From Flavihumibacter sp. (lineage in GTDB: Bacteria; Bacteroidota; Bacteroidia; Chitinophagales; Chitinophagaceae): a stretch of 10,121 nucleotides of DNA. The stretch is from the NCBI GenBank assembly GCA_025455285.1, contig JALOMU010000049.1, positions 1 through 10,121 of the forward strand. The letters run 5' to 3'. Under the pieces are notes generated by a model that was not told the DNA's origin, made no database searches, and was given only the letters and a program-made list of their open reading frames with translations. The translations under genes and the position numbers were made by a program. Below, in pieces: positions 1 to 6,267 of the stretch (position 1 is the stretch's first letter; the number at the start of each line of letters is the position of its first letter).

Positions 1-36
1 CGTATAGGAATCACCTAATGCGAGATAACGGATCAT
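1..36 (-). CDS. SGNH/GDSL-type hydrolase, first 12 codons only (cut by left edge)
   Basis: Read on the minus strand, an ATG at 36-34 opens a frame MIRYLALGDSYT that runs off the window. A short strand ending in ALGDSYT is the block I signature of SGNH/GDSL esterases and lipases. In these the serine of GDS is the catalytic nucleophile, here residue 10, and it sits near the N-terminus in cytoplasmic members. No signal peptide precedes it. The ATG lies one base after the TAA of the SDR gene, so the two are probably one translationally coupled transcript. Only the N-terminus is visible, so the substrate cannot be judged. The call rests on a short but characteristic motif placed at the right distance from a start codon. 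Confidence 0.7.
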   Translation of the reverse strand, partial: MIRYLALGDSYT

Positions 37-37
37 A

Positions 38-790
38 TTATTGTGCAAGATATCCTCCGTCTACCGCATAATAAGAACCCGTTACGAAAGAAGCTTTATC
101 CGAACTCAGCCAGAGTGCGAGCTCAGCAACTTCTTCCGATGTTCCCAGGCGGCCAATAGGATGCAGTGATTTTACCTGTTCCAGTGTGGCTTCATCCAAA
201 GCATTAGTTAGTAGTGGTGTTAGTATATAACCCGGGCCAATACTGTTCACCCGAACACCTTGACTGGCATACTCAAGTGCAGTGGCTTTGGTAAGCCCAA
301 CCACTCCATGTTTAGCTGCCACATATGCCGGAGAGAAGCGGGTACCAACCGCACCTAAAATGGAGGCAATATTAACAATGGCTCCACCTCCGGATTTCAA
401 CATAGCTGCTACCTGGAAATGCATGCCATAAAAAACACCACTCAGGTTGATACCAATCACTTTGTTCCAGCCATCAATCGGGTAGTCGGCCGTTGCGCCA
501 AGCGGACCACCAATTCCGGCGTTATTGCAAGCAATATGCAATCCACCATATTCATCCACCGCTTTTTCAACCAATTGTCTGTTATCTTCTATAGACGAAC
601 TATCGGATTTGTAAAAAACAGCTGTGCCGCCTTCTGCTGTAATTTCCTTTACTGTTTCTTCACCACCAGCTTCGTTTATATCAGAAACCAACACTTTTGC
701 TCCTTCACGGGCGTAGGCGATCGCAATAGCTCTACCGATACCTGATCCGGCACCAGTAACAATTGCAACTTTGTTTTCAAGTATTGCCAT
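38..790 (-). CDS. SDR family NAD(P)-dependent oxidoreductase (classical short-chain dehydrogenase)
   Basis: This is a classical short-chain dehydrogenase/reductase of 250 residues, the usual family length, expected to be a soluble cytoplasmic enzyme that oxidises an alcohol or reduces a carbonyl. The cofactor loop TGAGSGIG is at residues 12-19, and Asp37 ends the second beta strand, which favours NAD(H) over NADP(H). The NNAG structural motif is at 89-92. The catalytic tetrad is Asn115, Ser143, Tyr156 and Lys160 (YVAAK). The PG motif is at 186-187, and the C-terminus VDGGYLAQ is typical of the group often labelled glucose 1-dehydrogenase or 3-oxoacyl-ACP reductase-like. The substrate cannot be read from sequence. 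The ATG at 790 begins MAILENKVAIVTG, the standard spacing to the first beta strand. It lies downstream of the Fe-S gene but behind a probable terminator, and immediately upstream of the SGNH hydrolase start. Confidence 0.93.
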   Translation of the reverse strand: MAILENKVAIVTGAGSGIGRAIAIAYAREGAKVLVSDINEAGGEETVKEITAEGGTAVFYKSDSSSIEDNRQLVEKAVDEYGGLHIACNNAGIGGPLGATADYPIDGWNKVIGINLSGVFYGMHFQVAAMLKSGGGAIVNIASILGAVGTRFSPAYVAAKHGVVGLTKATALEYASQGVRVNSIGPGYILTPLLTNALDEATLEQVKSLHPIGRLGTSEEVAELALWLSSDKASFVTGSYYAVDGGYLAQ

Positions 791-803
791 AGTTTATTTT
801 TTT

Positions 804-811
804 TAAAGCTA
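804..811 (-). promoter_or_regulatory. Candidate -7 element for the SDR gene (TAGCTTTA)
   Basis: On the minus strand the octamer TAGCTTTA matches the Bacteroidota -7 consensus TAnnTTTG at five of six fixed positions. It sits about 14 bases upstream of the SDR ATG and directly after the putative terminator of the Fe-S gene. No convincing -33 TTG is visible, only a T-rich stretch that belongs to the terminator tail. A promoter here would give the SDR and SGNH hydrolase genes independent transcription. Confidence 0.3.
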
Positions 812-826
812 AGCGGATTAGATCCT

Positions 827-849
827 GAAAAACCTGATAAGAATCAGGT
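827..849 (-). terminator. Probable intrinsic terminator after the Fe-S oxidoreductase gene
   Basis: On the minus strand, six bases after the TAA of the Fe-S gene, ACCTGAT (849-843) and ATCAGGT (838-832) form a perfect 7-bp stem around the tetraloop TCTT. Four further T's and a C follow directly, so the 3' arm runs into a five-T stretch. This is the layout of a rho-independent terminator. The stem has only three G-C pairs, so it may be leaky. It would separate the Fe-S gene from the co-directional SDR gene, whose start lies 65 bases beyond the Fe-S stop. Confidence 0.6.
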
Positions 850-855
850 CGGCAG

Positions 856-2172
856 TTAATTTTGAGTCCAGGCATCGCGCTCATCCGGACTGAATTTCCA
901 GGGAGCGAAATTGTTTTCCACATTGGAGAACATGGCATTCCATTCCTGGGGCGCATTACTGGCTTCCATGATCAGCGAGCGACGCAGTTCCAGAATGATT
1001 TCAAGCGGACTGATGCTAACCGGACATGCTTCCACACAGGCATTACAAGTTGTGCATGCTCTTAATTCCTCGGTAGTGATATAATCGTTCAAAAGTGCTT
1101 TTCCATCCGGTACAAACACTCCATTCTTGTCAATGTTCTTACCAACTTCTTCCAGGCGATCGCGGGTATCCATCATGATTTTGCGGGGGGATAATAATTT
1201 ACCCGTGATATTAGCCGGACAGGCAGCAGAACAACGACCACATTCAGTACAGCTGTACGCATCAAGGAGGTTTCTCCAGCTCAGTTCCATCACATCTTTG
1301 GCGCCAAAAGATGGTGCTTCGCCGGCCTCCGTTGGAGCCAGCTCCGGCTGCATGGCATACAATACTTCATTTTGTATAGCCGGCATATTTTTCATTTTAC
1401 CCTGCTCTTCCAATCGTGCATAATAGGCATTCGGAAAAGCGAGCAGGATATGCAGGTGTTTAGAAAAAGGCAGATAATTCAGGAAAGCAAGAATACCGGC
1501 AATATGCAGCCACCAGCAAATGCGTTCCAATAATATAATACTGTTATCACTCCAGCTGGTTAACAAGGGCTGAATAAAGGAGGATACAGCAAATGCACCT
1601 GTTGCATGCTCCATATAACCAGACACACCACGTTCCTGTAATACCACATCTGAGGCATTCATAGTGAGGAAAAGCAGCATCAGAATGATCTCGGTAATAA
1701 GAATATAATTTGCGTCCGAGCGTGGCCATCCATCCAGGTCATTTGAAATAAATCGCCGGATCTTCAGCATATTTCTCCTGGCCAGGAAAATCACACAAAC
1801 TAGGAGTACACCCAAAGCCAGCCATTCAAAACTGTTGATCAGAAAGCGATAGAATCCCATACCCAGGAAACCGGTAAAGAGCCGGTGTGTACCCAGGATT
1901 CCATCCAAAACAATTTCCAGGACTTCCAGGTTAATGATGATAAATCCGGCATAGATCACAAAATGCAGGATGGCAACTAACGGATTTTTGAACATTTTCT
2001 TCTGTCCAAAAGCAAGGAGTAACACATTTTTCCACCTAAGGTCAGGATGATCGCTGAAGTTTTCATCTTTTCCCAGCAGGATATTACGGCGAATGAATTT
2101 GACCTGCCTGGAAAAAAACCAGACAGCGGCAAGCAGTAACAATACAAAAGCAATTTGTTGCAGGTAATGCAT
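856..2172 (-). CDS. Membrane-anchored (Fe-S)-binding oxidoreductase, heterodisulfide-reductase/NarI-like
   Basis: This is an integral membrane electron-transfer protein with two [4Fe-4S] clusters on the cytoplasmic side. Counting from the ATG at 2172 (438 residues), about five hydrophobic segments lie near residues 4-21, 64-91, 109-130, 154-172 and 212-234. They resemble the NarI/HdrE-type membrane domain. His70, His223, His239 and His241 lie in or near these segments and could ligate b-type haem, though this is not proven. The soluble C-terminus carries two ferredoxin motifs, CxxCxxCxxxCP at Cys308/311/314/318 and at Cys373/376/379/383, as in HdrC and related proteins. An in-frame TTG at 2190 would add six residues. 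I prefer the ATG because the best -7 box abuts the TTG, placing the transcript start inside the added codons. The usual partner with CCG cysteine-rich domains (HdrB-like) is not next to it. The electron donor and acceptor are unknown. Confidence 0.88.
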   Translation of the reverse strand: MHYLQQIAFVLLLLAAVWFFSRQVKFIRRNILLGKDENFSDHPDLRWKNVLLLAFGQKKMFKNPLVAILHFVIYAGFIIINLEVLEIVLDGILGTHRLFTGFLGMGFYRFLINSFEWLALGVLLVCVIFLARRNMLKIRRFISNDLDGWPRSDANYILITEIILMLLFLTMNASDVVLQERGVSGYMEHATGAFAVSSFIQPLLTSWSDNSIILLERICWWLHIAGILAFLNYLPFSKHLHILLAFPNAYYARLEEQGKMKNMPAIQNEVLYAMQPELAPTEAGEAPSFGAKDVMELSWRNLLDAYSCTECGRCSAACPANITGKLLSPRKIMMDTRDRLEEVGKNIDKNGVFVPDGKALLNDYITTEELRACTTCNACVEACPVSISPLEIILELRRSLIMEASNAPQEWNAMFSNVENNFAPWKFSPDERDAWTQN

Positions 2173-2190
2173 AAGATCGGTATTGTGCAA

Positions 2191-2219
2191 CTAAATTAAG
2201 TGATTTCGCATAGGCTCAA
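2191..2219 (-). promoter_or_regulatory. Bacteroidota-type promoter for the Fe-S oxidoreductase gene
   Basis: On the minus strand a TTG (-33 element, 2219-2217) is followed after 18 bases by TAATTTAG (2198-2191). The octamer fits the -7 consensus TAnnTTTG at five of six fixed positions. The predicted transcript start is near 2186, about 14 bases before the ATG at 2172 and just inside the alternative TTG start at 2190. This supports the ATG as the real start. Confidence 0.45.
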
Positions 2220-2229
2220 TGATTTGTTG

Positions 2230-2237
2230 TAATTTTT
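2230..2237 (+). promoter_or_regulatory. Candidate -7 element for the phosphoribosyltransferase gene (TAATTTTT)
   Basis: TAATTTTT matches TAnnTTTG at five of six fixed positions and lies 20 bases before the ATG at 2258. A transcript would start near 2242 with a leader of about 16 bases, which argues against any coding sequence further upstream. No clear -33 TTG is present at the expected spacing, so the assignment is tentative. Confidence 0.3.
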
Positions 2238-2257
2238 CGCCCTGAAATTCAAATGAA

Positions 2258-2689
2258 ATGGCAGAAGAACTGATTGGAACCAGGGATCCTATCGTTATTG
2301 CCGGAATACGAGACAATGGTGTAGTAATGGCCCGTCTGCTGGCAAAACTGATTCATGAAATTGCGGAAATACCTTCTGAGATCATTGAAATAAGCCTTGA
2401 TAAACGTCACCCTACTACTATCACCCTCAGCAAAGAACTGAATTTTGCCAATCGTACGATCGTACTGGTGGATGATGTAACCAATAGTGGCAAAACTATT
2501 TTATATGCTATGCAGCCGTTTTTGTCGCACCATCCGGAAAGAATCCAGATTTTAACCCTGGTGGAACGCACGCATAAAGCCTATCCGGTAAAAGCGGATT
2601 ATGTAGGGATCAGCCTGGCAACTACCATGCAGGATCATATTTATGTAACGGTGGAAGGGGATTCAGTTAGCGGAGCCTACCTGGAATAA
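2258..2689 (+). CDS. Phosphoribosyltransferase family protein, PyrR-type, short N-terminus
   Basis: This is a type I phosphoribosyltransferase fold, PyrR/uracil phosphoribosyltransferase-like. The PRPP-binding motif TIVLVDDVTNSGKT is at residues 67-80, with the acidic pair Asp72-Asp73 and the phosphate-gripping NSGKT. The pyrophosphate loop is GIRDNG at 16-21. Downstream, LVERTHKAYPVKADYVG (101-117) is typical of PyrR-like proteins. Enzymes of this group transfer ribose-5-phosphate from PRPP to a base, or act as nucleotide-sensing regulators. Which applies here is unknown. At 143 residues it is shorter than the roughly 165-180 residues I expect, and the missing part is the N-terminal helix before the first beta strand. 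An in-frame TGA at 2243-2245 blocks extension, so either the short form is real or the start is damaged. It converges on the DUF2279 gene with a 2-base gap. Confidence 0.85.
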   Translation: MAEELIGTRDPIVIAGIRDNGVVMARLLAKLIHEIAEIPSEIIEISLDKRHPTTITLSKELNFANRTIVLVDDVTNSGKTILYAMQPFLSHHPERIQILTLVERTHKAYPVKADYVGISLATTMQDHIYVTVEGDSVSGAYLE

Positions 2690-2691
2690 GA

Positions 2692-3726
2692 TTACTGGTG
2701 CAACCAGTGAAAGCGGAAACCTCCACCATTATTGTATTCAAGGGAAGGAGCAGGTACCTTAATAGAGTTGAGGGCAGTAAAAATCGTTCGCACCCATTTT
2801 TTTCGGGTAGGGATGCGCGTTAAGTCTACATCCGCGGAAAGATAATATCTTCTGACACGGGCTATATCATTCCGGTTCACCGGAGTACCATCCGCTTCTG
2901 TCCAGTTGTTGCTCATTCCTCCCAGCATCAGATCACTGCTATACCCAACCGAAAGATTCAGCCATTTGGGGAGTTTCGCTGACGGGAAAAACCTGTCAAG
3001 ATTAGCACTCAGCCAATAGGTTTGTCCATTATAGTCTTTGAGTATTCTTTCCGCAAAGCCCGCACCAAACAATTCTTGCTGGCGGTTTTTCAGTTCCGTC
3101 GGATAGTTATAGGGAAAATATCCCATTTTTATCTGGATGCGCTGTTCCTTCCAGCCTAATTCCTGAGATACATAGGCAGCTGCACCAACTGTATTGGCAG
3201 CGATATCCCACCAACTGAAGCCCCATTTGGCAGAATAGGCATCCTGCAATTCGATGATGCCCTGGAAAGCCATGGCACTGGCGCCCCCCAGCCAAACGGC
3301 CTGGTTTTGCCGCAGCCCCGCCCATTTCCAAACCTCTCCAGACAGGCGGCCCAACTGATAGGTGGTCCAGACATGTCCGGCTTTATCTAGCTGGTTCCAT
3401 TCCCTGCCATCATCAAAGAGGTGAAAGCCCTGGCGTTCATAACCATCGTACCAGGCTTTGTTTAGAGCGATATACGTGCCGGCCCAAACAGCCGCATGCC
3501 CCCCGACAACCCACCATTTGCGGGATGGGGGCGGGGGGATATAATAATTTGCCATCTTCCCTAAGTTCACATCAGGAACCGGGTACTGTATTGCTGTACT
3601 GTCCTGGATGATAACCCGAATGGATGAGACGCTATCGGAAGACTGAGCAAAAACATGATTCGTCGAAAAAAGGACGGATATCAAAACAAAAATGCAATAT
3701 ATGAGTGACTGTATCAGCTGCACCAA
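2692..3726 (-). CDS. DUF2279 family protein, predicted exported
   Basis: This protein of about 344 residues starts with a hydrophobic stretch (residues 6-20) and a likely signal peptidase site after HVFA (residue 27). That puts it in the periplasm or outer membrane. The central region (about 70-190) has the pattern I associate with DUF2279: an aromatic segment, FDDGREWNQLDKAGH (105-119), then QDAYSAKWGFSWWD and an AANTVG segment (161-182). The conserved acidic and His residues are suggestive, but no activity is established. The C-terminal third, ending near WLHQ, is rich in aromatic and alternating residues and could be beta structure. No ATG is available. The start is TTG at 3726 or GTG at 3723, because an in-frame stop lies 12 bases further up. 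The signal peptide n-region has no Lys or Arg, which is unusual. The function is unknown. Confidence 0.75.
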   Translation of the reverse strand: MVQLIQSLIYCIFVLISVLFSTNHVFAQSSDSVSSIRVIIQDSTAIQYPVPDVNLGKMANYYIPPPPSRKWWVVGGHAAVWAGTYIALNKAWYDGYERQGFHLFDDGREWNQLDKAGHVWTTYQLGRLSGEVWKWAGLRQNQAVWLGGASAMAFQGIIELQDAYSAKWGFSWWDIAANTVGAAAYVSQELGWKEQRIQIKMGYFPYNYPTELKNRQQELFGAGFAERILKDYNGQTYWLSANLDRFFPSAKLPKWLNLSVGYSSDLMLGGMSNNWTEADGTPVNRNDIARVRRYYLSADVDLTRIPTRKKWVRTIFTALNSIKVPAPSLEYNNGGGFRFHWLHQ

Positions 3727-3742
3727 TAAAATATTTCAGCCC

Positions 3743-3750
3743 TAAAAATA
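3743..3750 (-). promoter_or_regulatory. Candidate -7 element for the DUF2279 gene (TATTTTTA)
   Basis: On the minus strand TATTTTTA fits TAnnTTTG at five of six fixed positions and lies 16 bases upstream of the TTG start at 3726. The sequence is A/T-rich, so a chance match is possible. No clear -33 TTG is seen at 18-20 bases. Confidence 0.25.
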
Positions 3751-3787
3751 CGTTTTACCCGGCTAAACAGATTCCATTCAGATTCTA

Positions 3788-3795
3788 TATCTTCA
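3788..3795 (+). promoter_or_regulatory. Candidate -7 element for the phosphohexomutase gene (TATCTTCA)
   Basis: TATCTTCA resembles the Bacteroidota -7 box TAnnTTTG (four of six fixed positions) and lies 24 bases before the ATG at 3820, giving a leader of roughly 20 bases. A second candidate, TACGTTTT at 3749-3756, fits at five of six fixed positions but would give a longer leader. Neither has a good -33 element, so the promoter is only placed in this 93-base intergenic region. Confidence 0.25.
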
Positions 3796-3819
3796 ACCCC
3801 GATTAAAAAAGCGAACCAT

Positions 3820-5544
3820 ATGGATGCAGCAATACAAGCAAAAGTAGACCAGTGGCTGAATGGCAATTACGACGCCGAAACCAAAGCCAGCATTGAAGAC
3901 CTGATCAAAACCAATCCAGCTGAACTAACTGACTCTTTTTACCGCAGTCTCGAATTCGGAACCGGCGGCCTCCGCGGCATCATGGGGGTGGGTTCCAACC
4001 GCATGAACAAATACACCGTAGGAATGGCTACACAGGGATTTTCCAATTACCTGAAAGCCTCTTATCCGAATACTGAAATCAAAGTAGCGATTGCACATGA
4101 CAGTCGCAATAACAGCCGCTTTTTTGCTGAAACCACTGCCAACGTGTTTGCAGCCAATGGTATTAAAGTATATCTATTTGAAGCCCTGCGCCCTACTCCC
4201 GAACTGAGTTTCAGTATCCGTCACCTGGGCTGCCAGGGGGGAGTGGTGTGTACCGCTTCCCATAACCCAAAAGAATACAATGGCTACAAAGCTTATTGGA
4301 ACGATGGTGGACAACTGGTACCACCACACGATAAAAACGTCATCAAGGAAGTTGAAAAAATTGCTTCGGTAGATGAAGTAAAATGGTCGGGAGGGGAAGC
4401 CAATATTACCCTGATTGGAGTTGAAATGGATGCCGCCTATCGCAACATGGTAAAAAGCCTGAGCGTTTATCCGGATGTGATTGCCCGTCAGAAAGACCTG
4501 AAAATTGTTTATACACCCATTCATGGAACGGGCATCAAACTGGTTCCGGATGTGCTTGCGGATTTTGGTTTCACGAACGTTACCATTGTGCAGGAACAAA
4601 GTGAACCCAATGGCAATTTCCCAACAGTAAATTATCCAAATCCGGAAGAAGCCGATGCAATGGCGCTTGGATTGAAAAAAGCAAAAGAACTAGATGCCGA
4701 TATTCTACTGGGAACGGATCCGGATGCAGATAGGGTAGGCATTGGCGTGAAAGACAGCGATGGCAACTGGGTGCTGATGAATGGCAACCAAACTGCCGTG
4801 CTGGCATTTAATTACATGATTGAAGCCAGAAAAGCAAAAGGCCTTGCACAGCCAAATGATATGGTGGTAAAAACTATTGTAACCACCGAATTAATTGATG
4901 AAATCGCCAGGCAGAACAATATCTCCTGCTACAATGTACTGACAGGCTTTAAATGGATTGCAGAGCTCATTAAGGAAAAAGAAGGAAAAGAAAATTATGT
5001 AATTGGTGGGGAAGAAAGTTATGGGTTGATGATTGGCCCGCAATTGCGCGACAAGGACGCCGTAAGTGCGGTTGCGCTTCTCTGTGAGATGGCTGCCTAC
5101 GAAAAAGACAAGGGCAGAAGTCTTTATCAGAAACTGATCGACCTCTATGTACAATATGGATTCTTTAAAGAACATTTGATATCCATTACCAAAAAAGGTA
5201 TGGATGGACAGCAACAGATTGCTGCTATGATGGAAGGGTATCGCTCCAATCCACCAAAGACGATAAATGGTTCTGCAGTAGCGCAATTATTGGATTATGA
5301 ATTGCAGCAGGGTAAAAATCTCCAGACTGGAGACGAATGGAAAATCGAACTGCCAAAAAGCAATGTGTTGCAATTCATACTGGCTGATGGCAGCAAGATT
5401 TCAGCAAGACCCAGCGGTACTGAACCTAAAATCAAATTTTACTTCAGCGTCTCTACACAACTTCCGGAAAGCTCCGCCTTTGCAGCTAAGGAAGCTGAGC
5501 TGGATGCTAAAATCAAAGGCATTATCAGCGATATGAAATTATAA
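3820..5544 (+). CDS. Phospho-sugar mutase (phosphoglucomutase/phosphomannomutase, alpha-D-phosphohexomutase family)
   Basis: This enzyme interconverts hexose 1- and 6-phosphates through a phosphoserine intermediate, linking glycolysis with glycogen and cell-wall sugar nucleotide synthesis. It acts in the cytoplasm. All four domains are present in 574 residues, the length of the longer PGM2/PgcA-like group. The N-terminal EFGTGGLRG is at 45-53 and the active-site loop TASHNP has Ser147 as the phosphorylated residue. The metal loop GTDPDADR is at 298-305 (Asp300, Asp302, Asp304). The sugar-binding loop GGEESYG is at 396-402, and the phosphate-binding loop RPSGTEPK at 530-537 is in the C-terminal domain. 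Family knowledge cannot settle glucose versus mannose preference. The ATG follows 93 bases of intergenic DNA and gives a normal N-terminus. The isoaspartate methyltransferase starts 44 bases downstream on the same strand with no clear terminator between, so co-transcription is possible. Confidence 0.95.
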   Translation: MDAAIQAKVDQWLNGNYDAETKASIEDLIKTNPAELTDSFYRSLEFGTGGLRGIMGVGSNRMNKYTVGMATQGFSNYLKASYPNTEIKVAIAHDSRNNSRFFAETTANVFAANGIKVYLFEALRPTPELSFSIRHLGCQGGVVCTASHNPKEYNGYKAYWNDGGQLVPPHDKNVIKEVEKIASVDEVKWSGGEANITLIGVEMDAAYRNMVKSLSVYPDVIARQKDLKIVYTPIHGTGIKLVPDVLADFGFTNVTIVQEQSEPNGNFPTVNYPNPEEADAMALGLKKAKELDADILLGTDPDADRVGIGVKDSDGNWVLMNGNQTAVLAFNYMIEARKAKGLAQPNDMVVKTIVTTELIDEIARQNNISCYNVLTGFKWIAELIKEKEGKENYVIGGEESYGLMIGPQLRDKDAVSAVALLCEMAAYEKDKGRSLYQKLIDLYVQYGFFKEHLISITKKGMDGQQQIAAMMEGYRSNPPKTINGSAVAQLLDYELQQGKNLQTGDEWKIELPKSNVLQFILADGSKISARPSGTEPKIKFYFSVSTQLPESSAFAAKEAELDAKIKGIISDMKL

Positions 5545-5588
5545 GCGATGGTTTGGCATCCGATCCTTTTCAATAACTTGCGGGCGGT

Positions 5589-6248
5589 ATGAGAAGATTT
5601 GAAGATACGTATCGCCATAAAGGACTTCGGAAAAAACTGGTAGATCATTTAAAGGAGAAAGGCATCACAGACGAACGCGTGCTGGATGCCATTCTCCAAT
5701 TACCGCGTCATTATTTCCTGGATTCAGCGTTTGATGATAAAGCGTATGAAGACAAAGCCTTTCCGATTGCGGTAGGACAAACCATTTCACAGCCTTACAC
5801 GGTAGCCTATCAATCACAGTTACTGGAAGTTAAACCATTCGATAAAGTGTTGGAGATCGGTACCGGAAGTGCCTACCAGGCCTGCGTATTGGCTGAAATG
5901 GGAGCACAGGTATTTACAATTGAGCGACAGAAAGCCTTATTCGATCAGAACAGGGGATTCAGTTATCTGAAAAAATATCCCAATATCAAATTCTTCTATG
6001 GTGATGGATTTGAAGGCTTGCCCACATTTGCCCCCTTTGATAAAGTAATTATAACTGCAGCAGCGCCTTTTATTCCGGAAAAACTCATTGCCCAACTCAA
6101 AACCGGCGGTAAAATGGTAATCCCTGTTGGAGAGGGTGCTGTACAACGTATGCTGCGCCTCACAAAAAATACGGATGGCAGTTACAGTGAAGAAGTATAT
6201 GATAATTTTTCCTTTGTGCCCATGCTCGGTGGGCGGGAAGGAGTTTAA
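5589..6248 (+). CDS. pcm: Protein-L-isoaspartate O-methyltransferase
   Basis: This enzyme methylates, using S-adenosylmethionine, the alpha-carboxyl of isoaspartyl residues that form in ageing proteins, starting their repair. It is cytoplasmic. Its 219 residues match the family length. The landmarks are all present: LPRHYFLD (38-45), the substrate-side motif QTISQPYTVA (64-73), SAM motif I VLEIGTGSAYQA (87-98) and the acidic residue Glu112 that ends beta 2. They continue with the YGDG segment (137-140), DKVIITAAAP (151-160), the GGKMVIPVG strand (173-181) and the C-terminal FVPMLGG (209-215). Start ATG 5589 gives MRRFEDTYRHKGLR, a plausible N-terminus, and the position fits the short spacing to the upstream mutase. 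Its TAA shares four bases with the stop of the convergent hydrolase gene and lies within a hairpin. Confidence 0.95.
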   Translation: MRRFEDTYRHKGLRKKLVDHLKEKGITDERVLDAILQLPRHYFLDSAFDDKAYEDKAFPIAVGQTISQPYTVAYQSQLLEVKPFDKVLEIGTGSAYQACVLAEMGAQVFTIERQKALFDQNRGFSYLKKYPNIKFFYGDGFEGLPTFAPFDKVIITAAAPFIPEKLIAQLKTGGKMVIPVGEGAVQRMLRLTKNTDGSYSEEVYDNFSFVPMLGGREGV

Positions 6249-6267
6249 AGAAACTCCACTACTTTTT
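6240..6267 (+). terminator. Hairpin over two convergent stop codons, probable terminator for pcm
   Basis: GGAGTTT (6240-6246) and AAACTCC (6251-6257) form a perfect 7-bp stem around AAAG. On the plus strand a run of six T's (6262-6267) follows four bases later, as in an intrinsic terminator with a short spacer. The stop codons of pcm and of the minus-strand hydrolase both lie inside the hairpin. On the minus strand the stem is followed by CTTCCCGCC, without a T-tract, so termination in that direction is less likely. Confidence 0.5.

Noticed and set aside
419..745. 108-codon plus-strand open frame opposite the SDR gene
   Set aside because: It is antisense to the complete, motif-bearing SDR gene, with no domain signature of its own.
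2172..2190. TTG start adding six residues to the Fe-S oxidoreductase
   Set aside because: The best -7 box lies directly against this TTG, so the transcript probably starts inside the added codons, and ATG 2172 gives a normal membrane-protein N-terminus. It remains possible if the promoter call is wrong.
4174..4599. 141-codon open frame on the minus strand inside the phosphohexomutase gene
   Set aside because: It is antisense to strongly conserved mutase domains, its translation shows no recognisable motif, and its composition is what the opposite reading of that gene would give.
4891..5286. 131-codon minus-strand open frame inside the phosphohexomutase gene
   Set aside because: It lies wholly antisense to the conserved sugar-binding and C-terminal regions and has no family features.
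5545..5588. GATG/CATC mini-hairpin between the mutase and pcm genes as a terminator
   Set aside because: The stem is only four base pairs and no T-run follows at the right place, so co-transcription remains the simpler reading.
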